Source: Telmatactis stephensoni (lineage: Eukaryota; Cnidaria; Anthozoa; Actiniaria; Isophelliidae). Taken from it: 64,000 bases of DNA. The stretch spans positions 345,001 to 409,000 of the forward strand of contig JALIZF010001751.1 in assembly GCA_029948255.1 (NCBI GenBank), in the 5' to 3' direction. Of the stretch, positions 33,811-44,360 are shown piece after piece; within the stretch, counting starts at the first letter, position 1; each line of letters starts with the position of its first letter. A program made the translations under genes and the position numbers. The notes beneath the pieces were generated by a model. That model worked only from the letters and a program-made list of their open reading frames with translations. It ran no database searches and was not told where the DNA came from.

Positions 33811-35400
33811 ATATAAGATACTGCTGGGTAAATGGCAGAACTGTAAGAGGACATTCAATGTCAATGGTTCAAACTGATTTATTCTTGTGGTAAAGCTCAA
33901 CAGTTGACTAAGCTGACCAATGCAAATGTAGAGCAACTCCTTAGATTATCAGAATGTCTCTAGGACCCTCTCTCTGGATTAGATTTTGAACTTAATGAAA
34001 AGTTGGAACCAAAAAAAAATTAATGCATTAGAGCATCGTGTTTTTCAGCTTACCACAGAAAATCAGATTGTTTTGTTAGTTTAATACTCATAGAAACCGC
34101 TAGTTTAATATCTTTTTATCTAGGTTATTAAGGTGTCTTCCGTCTTCAGTCTGCCTTTGTAGTCAAATGTTGACTGAAAAAACAAATGAGACAATATCAT
34201 GATGCCAGGGAACATTAAACGATTTGTGTTGTCTTACCAGCCATTACAGAATATAAACCTCTAGTACAAAGAGGAAGGTAGATCTCAATTCAATTGTTTC
34301 CTAGCTTTTGTTGAATTTTGTCTGCTATACACTAATAGCTAGTTAGTATTCACAGTACGATGAAAATCACTCTAACTTTGATCTTAAGTACCAAAATTCA
34401 AATCAAATGTTATTAGGCTAATCCAACTAATTGCTACAAATATTGACACAGCTGCTGGTCCTTGCATTTGCAATACGCTAGTTTATGGACATTCTAAGAC
34501 ATTTTACTGTTACAACTAGACAAACAAGAGACAATATTGTCTACATTTTTGGTTTATGTTTTAAGAGGGAGCATTAAAAATTCATTACTTTATAAAATAT
34601 CTAGTTGGCCACAGTACAAATCCATGAATAGCGAAATGTGTGAACAAAGCAATGCTCAACTAAAAAAATCTGTCCACACCTCAGTTATATGAGACCAGAA
34701 AACTTTATTGCACACCTTTAGACTTTTTATGTGGTACTGCAATAGAACAAAATAAAAACAATCAAAGAAATATAAATGCCTCAAGTCAAATTAACACTCT
34801 CCCTCAGCTTGGGGAAGGGTGGGGGAATGTGGGGTATTTTTCTTTATTTTTCATATTTTTGGCCCTTATAGGCTGGGGATTTTCTAGCCATTGACATGAG
34901 AATAAGTACACTCCACCAAACTAGGCCATCCCATCATCCACAGACATGAACGAACCAACCTAAAAACACGAAAAGGCTCTTTTGTGATTGAATGAGAAAA
35001 TCAACCAGGGCACGTGCTCAACATAGATCAATCCGCCAATGGCAAAGTAACTCGTGGATTGTTCCCTTTAGTTAAATTAGTTTTATTTTAGTTAAATTTG
35101 AATTTTGAAAATTATAGATCAATTAAAGCAATACAAATTTTTTTTAAATGATAGATCATTGCTCTCACAAATTTAAACATTAAGTTTGGGCCCACCTGTA
35201 AAGCATTTAAAGGAATTTTTAGAGAGTCAGTTGGATAATTATTAATAATATGAGCTAATGTAATTTTTTTAGCAAAAAAAAATAGACTTGAGTACGAAAG
35301 AACAAAAGAAAAAGATAATGAAGCAAAGAAAAAAGATAAAAAAGAAAAAAAAAAGAAAAAAATTCTATGTAATGCAGTCTGTTCATATCTGAATACATGT
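33811..35400. other. Non-coding, no supported feature
   Basis: AT-rich, with an A/GAAA-rich tract near 35270-35360. Nothing recognisable. Confidence 0.4.
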
Positions 35401-35850
35401 TAATTTTGTTAAGCAATAAAATCGCCAGGGATTCAAATCATCGGCGTATAGTAAACAGTTTATAGGAGATCCCTAAAAAAGAATCGGATCAGAACTGTCT
35501 GATTGTTATAACACACGGTAGATCACTAAGAAATAAATTAAAAAGACTAGGACTTAGCCTACAGCCTTGCTTTACGGCACTGGAATGACAACAGAATGTT
35601 TCAGTATAATCCTATCTTTTTATAATTTTATAATGCGGCCATCCTCATACATTGACTTTATCATGGAAAGGAAATTGCCTTTTCTGACAGCTCTTTCAAT
35701 TTTATCGAATAATTGATTTCTAGGGATGCAGTCAAAGGCCTTTGGAAATTTGACAAAGCAGGTAAACAGCATATTTTTACTGTGATTGGACTTGCATTTG
35801 ACAACACGATCAATTAAGCTTTTTAATATGAAAGTCCATGTCCCCACTCT
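35400..35850 (-). pseudogene. LINE reverse transcriptase fragment
   Basis: Minus-strand RT piece: CFVKFPKAFDCIPRNQLFDK (the usual D-F-x-K-A-F-D block with Asp-to-Lys change), RKGNFLSMIKSMYEDG, then with frameshifts KQGCRLSPSLFNLFLSDL and finally LLYADDL near 35440. Order and motifs fit a non-LTR retrotransposon RT palm domain. Both ends are missing and several stops occur. Confidence 0.8.
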
Positions 35851-37343
35851 TTATCTCCACCCTTCCCAAAGGTGGGGGGGGGTTACAATTGACTGGTGGA
35901 TATTCACTACAGACCGAGTCGAGACATGCTGTCTATCTATCAATTTAACGCCTATCTGGAAAGATTGTAATATAGGTTTGAATTTGTGAATACAATGTTC
36001 CAATAATGTGTCTCACCTACTAGAAACAGAGGGAGAGAAATGTTCTATTTACCAGTCCGGATCATCTCCTTTTCTGGGTACAGACCTGATGTCACAAATC
36101 CATTGTTCTTTTCCCAAAAATCCATTGATTTAATTTCGTCAAAAATAGACTCGGAATAAGAGTAGGATCTATCGTACGACTTCCTTATAAGGGCAACGCT
36201 CATGTACGTGTAGAGAGTCACTGAAGTACATGAGGGATGTCACTGATGTACGTACAGAAGACTCGTACCCGGTTTACCAAAATACTTGACCGCGTTACTA
36301 GGGATTTTCAAGATGGTGGATCATGGCGGATTAAGCAGATAAGGTTTTAATTTTCTGGTTGAATTCCTCTTGTGTAAAGATCTTTTTATGGCGCATCTTC
36401 ACATCTCTATTCTTCCTGAACACATTGGCAATGAATATCAAGTTCTCCAATGTTTGTCGAGCACTTGTGTGCAGTGTGTAAAGCTTAAAAAAGGACAATA
36501 TCATTGTCAGTTGTGTTTTCTGGCATTTGCTGTTCTATCGCGTCTAAAAGCACATTTATACAATAAAGTGCATTGGAAATACAAGATCACTGTGCAAGGT
36601 TAGTTATTCATTATTTTACATACCAGTACAAATGACTCCTGCAGTAACATTTCATAAAATATCGAAATAAGGATCCGCCGAGGATCCGCCATTTTTTTGC
36701 CTCAACCGCCTCAAACAGAATTCTAAATTAGACCCGTAGAACTCGGTGAATTTTGTTTATTTACAAGTATCATCGATAAATAAAACCATAGATAGAGGAG
36801 AGAGTGAGAGAACAAATCTGTTCTGTTCAAGTGCTTTTATATCTTGCTAATATAATATGATTTGTTTATTTGTGTCATAACGATATGATATACTCAGATG
36901 TGCCAACCAGTGTAAAAGTGTTGGACCGAGAAAAGGTGAAGACACCATCAAAGGTGCAAGTTATCACTGCTTTGGGTGTGCAAATTTGTTTACTAGAGTA
37001 GAACGTGCAGTTAAACACTATGCTACTCATCATAACACCACTGAAAAACCTGGTCCTGTGGTATCGAAGCCAAAGCCTGCACAGTCATCATTCCATTCTG
37101 CAGTTCACAGCACTGTAAAACCAGCTGATGAGAGGTTTGTGGTGTCTTTGCCAAATGTTGGACCTAACACTTCTAACACTTTAAAGGGGAGCAATGTGGA
37201 GAGAGTTAAGTGTCAACATTGTGATAAAGCCATGCATCCGCTTCTTTAAAACACATATTGACACTCAACACAATCAGGATGATAGCAGACATCTTGTGAT
37301 ATTCCCCTATAGATATCATAAAGGTGTTTGTGTGAATAGCAAG

Positions 37344-37600
37344 TACGATGGCCCACAAGGGACACACTGCAAACAAAAGAAATGCTGCAAACAAAAAAAG
37401 AAATGCTGCAAACAAAAAAAGAAACGCTGCAAACAAAAAAGAAACGCTGCAAACAAACAAAAAAGACACCAGCAAACACAATAGAAAAACACCAGCAAAC
37501 AAAAACACAAATGCTGCAAACTAAAAACATTTAGGCTTGCGCGCGCATTTGAAAATGCCGAGAGGAAATGGGCTCTAAAGATGGCGACTTTTCCCGCCAA
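37344..37600. repeat. Left terminal inverted repeat with internal motif array
   Basis: The outer 18 bp are perfect. From 37366 to 37520, units around GCTGCAAACAAAAAAGAAA recur about every 20 bp, likely transposase-binding sites. Toward the inside, GGGCTCTAAAGATGGCGA matches the right end. Confidence 0.85.
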
Positions 37601-37643
37601 AGTGGTGAGTGGGGTATTGACGTGAAGTGTTTATAGTGTTATC

Positions 37644-40600
37644 ATGTTTTGTACAAACTGTGGTACCAAAAGTACCTCTGATTTTGGCAAATTCTGCCAC
37701 AGCTGTGGTAAAGCTTTATCTGTTAACCGGCCAATGGAGGACTCAGCTTCGACCAATACACAAAAACGATCTGCTTCGAATGAAAGTCCATCTTTAGTTG
37801 GTAGTGGAAAACGTCCATCACTCTCGTTTGATGCCTTCCGAGAGAGAAAGGAGAAGGAAAGAGGCAGTAGATTCACGAAAAAAATTAAAGTTTCTAAAAA
37901 TGAGAAACCTCCCGAGGTAACTGTACAGATTGGTTTGCTGAAGCTTCGTGATGGCGAGCTGAAAGGTGTTAGAGGATCAACCCTTCCCTTGAAAGGACGA
38001 TCTCTTAAAAAAAGGTGCCGAAAAAATGATCAAGTTCAACAAAGATCTGATGAGCTATCCAGAGGCTTTTACCTTATTGTACCCAGACAGAAGTGCAGTC
38101 AACTGTTTGCCGGGGAGTGAGGAAATATTTTCGTTACAAAGGTACAAGGAAGAGCTGGGAAAATCCTACCAGCGGATTACATTGTTTTTGTGCCTCAAGA
38201 CAGAATATAACGACTCAGTTTTACAAGAACTTATGTTTGCTAACGATGAAAGTGACATCGAGTATGAGGATATCGACGATAAGGTAAATGTAAAAGTTTT
38301 ATTTATATTTTTATCCGAGGGGTCGACCTCAAGGTACCTGTCGAGATTTTGAACATGTTTCTTGCCCAAGAGTATGAGGAAAACGTTACTTGTTCACAGT
38401 GCTATTGCGTGCAGTTGGTGATATGTAATAAATAATTTATGGTATCAGTTCCTTAGTTATACTATTCTTTACTCCCCAATATGAGTCATTGTTTTTAAAA
38501 GAAGTCCTAGTGGGCCCCCAAGGGCTCAACCTCAGAAAAAAAGCTGCATTTTATACTAATTATTGTCAATTGTTGTTGACCAGCCTGCTTCAAGCCAGCC
38601 TGCTACTAACGGGCAGCCTGCTACAAGACAGCCTGCTAGAAGGCAGCATGTAACAATCCAGCCTGCTTCAAGCCAGCCTGCTTCAAGCCAGCCCACTTCA
38701 AGTCAGCCTGCTTCCAGCCAGTCTGCTTCCAGCCGGCCTGCTACAAGCCAGCCTGCTACTAGCCAGCCTGCTACTAGCCAGCCTCCTACAAGCCAGTCCC
38801 CTTCCAGCCAGTCCCCTTCCAGCCAGCCTGCTACAAGCCAGCCTGCTTCCAGCCAGTCCCCTTCCAGCCAGCCTGCTACAAGCCAGCCTGCTTCCAGCCA
38901 GTCCCCTTCCAGCCAGCCTGCTACAAGCCAGCCTGCTTCCAGCCAGTCCCCTTCCAGCCAGTCCCCTTCCAGCCAGTCCCCTTCCAGCCAGCCTGCTACA
39001 AGCCAGCCTGCTTCCAGCAAGTCCCCTTCCAGCCAGCCTGCTACAAGCCAGCCTGCTACAAGCCAGCCTGCTTCCAGCCAGTCCCCTTCCAGCCAGCCTG
39101 CTACAAGCCAGCCTGCTACAAGCCAGCCTGCTTCCAGCCAGTCCCCTTCCAGCCAGTCCCCTTCCAACCAGTCCCCTTCCAGCCAGCCTGCTACAAGCCA
39201 GCCTGCTACAGTACAACCCGCTACAAACCAGCCTGCTATGTTGAGTCAATTGGAAACAAGCCAGCCTGATACACTAGTCAGTTTCCATCAGCCTCATGAG
39301 CAAAACCAGCCTGCCGAAGTACACCAGATAGACCAATTGCAACATGAAGGTAATTAGTCTCCATAAACTCATTAATTCCCTCATTTACCCAGTCTTTTGG
39401 ATCATGTTGGTCACATGCCCAAGGCTTTATAGCTAATAAAGTCTTGTTAGTATTTTTTATGTAAAGAATACTGATGAAAGGGAAACTTTATATAAAATTT
39501 CACTTTCAGTTGTATTCTTTGAATTAAAGAATACTAATGAGGATGGCTTTATCAAAGATGGTTTCACTCAATTTTAAATGAATCATAAAGGACAGACACA
39601 AAATCACTGACTTACCCCCAGAGGTTGTTGAGTAAGGCTCTCCCTATTGGCAAATGCAATGCCTGTTTTGTGTCAGGGGAATGTGGGTGTGTCATGCACA
39701 TGATCAGAATATTTCAAGCTGTTCTATTGAATCTATTTTTAACATTTCATTTGAAATTTTACTAATTTGATTTGGAATTTTTGAAGCTGTTCAGTAAACT
39801 AGCAAATTGCACTCTTGGTTGTTTATTAAACAGTACTTATCTTGTTTTCACAGTCTCATTTTTTTCTAAGCCTTCTCTTTTCTTTTTAATATTCCTCAGT
39901 TGATGCCAATGTACCTGATCTTCCTATAGTGCTGCCGGCAATAAAAGAAATGGCACTCCACAGAAGCAATGTTATGAAAGAAATGATTGATGAATTTAAA
40001 GTAGAGGGCATTTTGAATTGTACCTTACATATTGTGTTTCTTAATGAAAGTGGAGAAATTGAGGAAGGAAGGGGATCTGGTGTAACAAGGGAAGCACTGA
40101 GCATTTTCTGGCGTGAGTTCTTCAGTTCCCTTGCTATTGGTGCTGCTGAAAAGGTACCATCTATTAGACACGATTACCAGAAGAAAGAGTGGCAGGGTGT
40201 TGCCAATGTTCTTGTATTTGGTTTTATCCAGGAAAAGTATTTTCCCATCCAACTTTCAAAGGCCTTTATTGCTTCCTGTTTGTTTGGAGAAGAAATTATT
40301 CCCAAAAAATGGTTAATGGATTCATTCTATGACTATGTTTCAAGAGATGAATGTGAAACCCTCAAGAAAAGTGTTTCTGGAGAATGTGACCCCAGTAATG
40401 ATGATGATGTTTTTGAGGTACTTATAAGTTACAAATGTTATAGAGCAGTTTCCAAAGAAAACATCACACAAATAATAGAAGAGATGGCCCATCAAGAGCT
40501 GATTCAGCGCCCTAAGTACATATCAAACGCATGGTCACCTATTCTTTCAAAACTAAAGGTGCACAAAGAATTTGAAGGTATGGATAGCCTTGTACAACTT

Positions 40601-41049
40601 TACCAGGCAAAGAAGCCATCACCTAAAAAAGTTTCCAAGCTACTGTCTGCAACACCTACAAATGAAAAACAAAGGGAGTGCTTTGATCATTTGAAGAGAT
40701 TTGTGAAGTCCCTAGATGATAACACATTAGGTATGTATGTAGTAACAAACATTATATGGTGTGTCATTGTAAGTACTACATAGATGATCAAATAGTTTGC
40801 TCTCAACAAACACTTCCACTTTGCCTTTTAGGTGTTTTTCTGCAGTTTGTGACTGGGAGCAACTACCTCACTGTTGACAGTATTAATGTGGATTTCAGTA
40901 AGTTGGAAGGGGCTGCAAGAAGACCAGTAGCACACACATGTGGATGTGTTCTAATTATCCCTGATACATATCAGGGATATAACGAATTATCTGAAGAGTT
41001 CAGCAATATTTTAAGGCACAGTGCTTCTTGGGAGTTTTCAATTGTTTAA
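37644..41049 (+). pseudogene. Zinc-ribbon/Pro-Gln-Ser repeat/HECT ubiquitin ligase gene
   Basis: Exon 1 (37644-38281) starts MFCTNCGTKSTSDFGKFCHS, a zinc ribbon with two CxxC pairs. A run of seven A at 38007-38013 carries one base too many: upstream and downstream (YPEAFTLLYPDRSAVNCLPG) lie in different frames. Exon 2 (38578-39350) is a QPATS/QPASS/QSPSS repeat. Exon 3 (39899-40731) and exon 4 (40832-41049) form a HECT-like domain: FLNESGEIEEGRGSGVTREA, FFSSLAIGAAEKVP, FLQFVTGSNYL and AHTCGCVLIIPDTYQGYNEL, the last carrying the Cys that in HECT E3 ligases accepts ubiquitin. The plan resembles G2E3-like predicted proteins that are abundant beside transposases. Splice sites are all GT-AG. The A-run shift is the only break I find. 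Confidence 0.75.
38578..39240 (+). repeat. 15-bp coding minisatellite
   Basis: About 40 units of CCAGCCTGCTACAAG / CCAGTCCCCTTCCAG, in frame, encoding QPATS, QPASS and QSPSS. Higher-order blocks of 45-60 bp recur, showing recent expansion. Because 15 is divisible by 3, other frames and the opposite strand are also open; those readings are shadows. Confidence 0.95.
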
Positions 41050-42600
41050 GTAAAGTTGATGTGAAGCCTGGTTCTTTCTCAATGTTAATAATCCACTGTT
41101 AAAATATAGACCTTGAAATATCAAAAATTGCTGCCCCTCATTAGCATAATTTTTTTTCCAATCCCAAGACAAAACAAACCCTGAAATTCTTAGTGTATAC
41201 CTAACTTAGAAGCTCTGCAAAAATCTAGTATGTTCCATTGAAAATTAGCAGAGAAATTACAGAAAATGTAAGTCTGGGGGTATGGCATGTACCCCCAGAG
41301 ATACATTTGTCTACAAAATAAGCAGATTTGAAAAATTTATATCTCTAAGGATTTTCATTGGAACTCACTATATTTTTACACAGCTACTAAGTGAAGCATA
41401 TTCTTTAGTATTTCAGGGGTCATTTTTTCTTAGGTTGAAAACAAAATTATGTGAAAAAGTGGTGGCCATTTTGGCAAAGGTCTATTAGGGCAGCTAGGAC
41501 ACTAGCCCACCACAAATTCTAGTGTTATACAGCAAGGGTAGCTACATGTAGGGCATCTTGTTGTGCATTGGGATTCCTTTGGTGTCTAGCTATCCTAATT
41601 TTCCTGTTACCCTCCAGTTACTGTCCTTGTGTCCTAAATTGGGGAATTGACTCTTAGTACTCAGTACATGTAGTTGCACATGGGAGATTAACATCTAGAA
41701 AGAATCTGAAACCTTTATACACTAGTTGTCAGTTGTAATGTTACTGTTTACCAGGGGCCAGTTGTTTAAAAGACAAAAAATTATTACCATTAACCCATGA
41801 TTACAACTGTTATCACTGAAAAGTGCAACCCATGAAGCTCCAAACTACTTGAGGGTTACAAATGTCAATTCTAATTCTGTAACCAGGACAAATACCTAAA
41901 TTAGATGAAAATTTTCCTTGTAAAAATGGATATTTTTTCTGGTTATAGAATCAGAATATGCCATATATATTGATCAAGTAATTTGATTGACATCAGTCTA
42001 ATTGCTAGTTTACACAGGAGACTTGAAGCTTCATGGGTAACACTTTAATGATAACAGCTGTGAATAAACAAAATCATTCATTTTAACTCAAGTTCAGAAC
42101 AATGTCCAGAAACGACATAAGAAGAACATGTCCTAGTACTTGAAATTAGTACTTGCATTTGTGCTTATAGAAAAACCTGCAATTTTGGCTGTTGGATATT
42201 TTTGGAACAAAAGCTTAAGAATTTTAACAGCATCTGCTGTGTTACAGTTTACATGCATCATGCATTAATTATAAGCAGTTCCAAATTCATGTAGACACTG
42301 AACTTTCTTTGCATTTCTTTTGCAATATTTTGGTATGGCACGTGGTATGGCAGTGATTTTATTTGAGATGCAACAGTAATAGTACTATACAGTATTTTTA
42401 TGTTGTAATAGAGTGATTAGATTTAAATAGATACTAGTTCTGATACAGTTTAGTATACACTGGGCCCATTTTATTCTGTTTTAATTTGACTATCAAATTA
42501 TTCTATTAAATCTATTAAATCACAATCACTCTAGTTGATACAAAACCAATACATGTTGCTTGAATTATAGTGCTATTGCAATGATATAAAGGGGTAGTTT
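41050..42600. other. Spacer between convergent genes of the element
   Basis: No coding signature; probably 3' UTRs. A GTTT simple repeat sits at 42600-42622. Confidence 0.5.
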
Positions 42601-42621
42601 GTTTGTTTGTTTGTTTGTTTT

Positions 42622-44055
42622 TCAGTTCAACTCAATGACTCTTTGAAAAAACTGTAGAGCTTCCTCTACAGTGGATGGGTAACTTACACTCTCAGTATCC
42701 AAAATGTACTCAAAATAGTCATGATAAATACTTTCCTCTTCAACAAGTTCACAGTGTTGTTCCATTTCTAATGATTGTTGTGTTGATACAGAAATTAAAC
42801 ACTCCTCCATGCTGTAGTACTCTGGTAAGTAGTACATAACATCTGGAACACCTTCAACAGTGCTGTGCCCTGACTTTGTTATTCTGTGACTGTTCCAATG
42901 GTCTCTTACTTTGTTCAAGTCCTCCTGTAAAATCTTTGCAAAACAGAACCATAAGCACTCCATGTGGAGAGTGTTTCCTAGATGCAGTGTTCCATGTTCT
43001 ACCATATCCTTGAACAAATCTATCCACCAACTCGATCTACTGTGCCTTAAAAATGACCACCATCCTTCTATACGCTGATTAGCTGGTGATGAGCAGTACC
43101 TATGTGACCTCTCTCCAGCTTGATCATCTTGTCCACTGGAGCGAAAAGTGCACTGCATGACTGCTGCAATGCCGTTTTCTGTTCCACAGTCTGAAACAAG
43201 TAACAGGGGGCAACCACCCACTTCTTTAACATATTCTAAGAATAGTTTCCCAGGTATTCTCGGATCATTGTTGGATCTGACCACATCAAGCCATAGTATA
43301 CGCCTACTAAATCCATCAATAGCCCCATGAATGGGGAAGCCATATGGCTTGAGCTTGTCATATCCTATAAAAGAAAAATAAGTAAGATATACAAGTTGTA
43401 GTCATCTTTAGCACTATTTACTTTATTTGTACTAGAGAAGCATAAGGCTGAGTAATGGAGTATTGAGTAAAAAATGTTTAAATGAAAAATACTGTCTTTT
43501 ATATGTGAAGTAAATTTAATTGCTATAAAAATAACAAGAGGGATACTAACTTAGGCTTGTATATTTATGAAAATACTTACCATCCATATGCCATGAGGCA
43601 TTGGGCCACGGAGAAGAAAAAGTACGTCTTTTCAGTCGCCGTTTCTTTCTGGAATCCACGCCAGCAGGGTCGACCTCTTTCATAATTTTTGCTACTACAT
43701 TTCGTGGTACATGAATACCATGCCGTAGTCGCAGTGCGTGCCAAATGCTACGGTAACCAGCTAACCTTCCGGGTCCTTGCATCTCCTCCCGGACTACTAC
43801 CTTGAGTCTCTCTTCATCCTTTTGATAAACATTGCCTTTTCTTCTTAAACCAAGACTTTGAAGTCTTCTTTTGAGGGTTCTGACACACATTGTAATACCC
43901 ATTTGTTTAGCTAAGATGCCAACGATAGCTTCATAAGGATATCCTCGATGAAAATAGTTCGTTATTGCCTTATTGACATCAATATCAGAAGTACATTTTT
44001 CACAAAGGCTGGTCGCAAAAGACAGTCGTAGGCCACAAGACTTACAGTAATACAT
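42622..44055 (-). CDS. Integrase-like DDE transposase (IS3EU-like), intact
   Basis: Two exons, 44055-43581 and 43364-42622, joined by a GT-AG intron within a Gly codon; about 405 aa with no stop. The N-terminus is a CxxC...CxxC zinc-binding element (MYYCKSCG, LCEKCTSD). A helical DNA-binding part follows (YPYEAIVGILAKQMGITM, LKRRLQSLGLRRKG). The retroviral-integrase-type core has Asp in ASWHMDG-YDKLKPYG, Asp in LLLVSDCGTENG and Glu in ANQRIEGWWSFLR, followed by WWIDLFKDM and MECLWFCFAKILQEDL. This is the family widely annotated as integrase core proteins in fish and cnidarians. Starts about 290 bp inside the right end. It would cut and paste this element. Confidence 0.88.
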
Positions 44056-44099
44056 CGCTTCTTTTTCACTTGGTCTACTTGGTCGCCTTCTCCGAAAAA

Positions 44100-44351
44100 T
44101 TCGCCATCTTTAGAACCCATTCCCTCTCGTCATTTTATACCAAAGGCACGCGCAGGGCTTTAAAAATGTTTAGTTTGCGATTTTATTTTGTTTGCTGATG
44201 GGGTTTTTTTTTTTTGTTTGCTGGTGTTTTTCTGTTTTGTTTGCTGGTGTTTTTCTTTTTTGTTTGCAGCGTTTCTTTTTTGTTTGCAGCGTTTCTTTTT
44301 TTGTTTGCAGCATTTCTTTTGTTTGCAGTGTGTCCCTTGTGGGCCATCGTA
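44100..44351. repeat. Right terminal inverted repeat with motif array
   Basis: Inverted partner of 37344-37600, with TTTGTTTGCAGCGTTTCTTT units between 44205 and 44330. Confidence 0.85.
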
Positions 44352-44360
44352 AGCAAGTAT

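Larger units (their letters stand above)
37344..44351. mobile_element. IS3EU-like transposon with HECT cargo gene
   Basis: 7,008 bp. Both ends read TACGATGGCCCACAAGGG in inverted orientation and continue as inverted repeats of about 250 bp. Each contains several copies of a TGCAAACAAAAAAGAAA unit. The flanks are AGCAAG (37338-37343 and 44352-44357), a 6-bp target duplication, as I recall for IS3EU. It encodes an intact integrase-like transposase on - (42622-44055) and a spliced HECT-domain gene on + (37644-41049). The transposase has no visible lesion, so this copy may have moved recently or still be mobilisable. Confidence 0.85.

Noticed and set aside
37206..37600. Cys/Phe-rich minus ORFs in the terminal repeats
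   Set aside because: They are translations of the TTTGTTTGC repeat array, as are the + ORFs at 44192-44405.
38698..39249. Long minus-strand ORFs across the QPATS repeat
   Set aside because: A 15-bp repeat without stops leaves several frames open; the + frame connects to spliced neighbours and is the real one.
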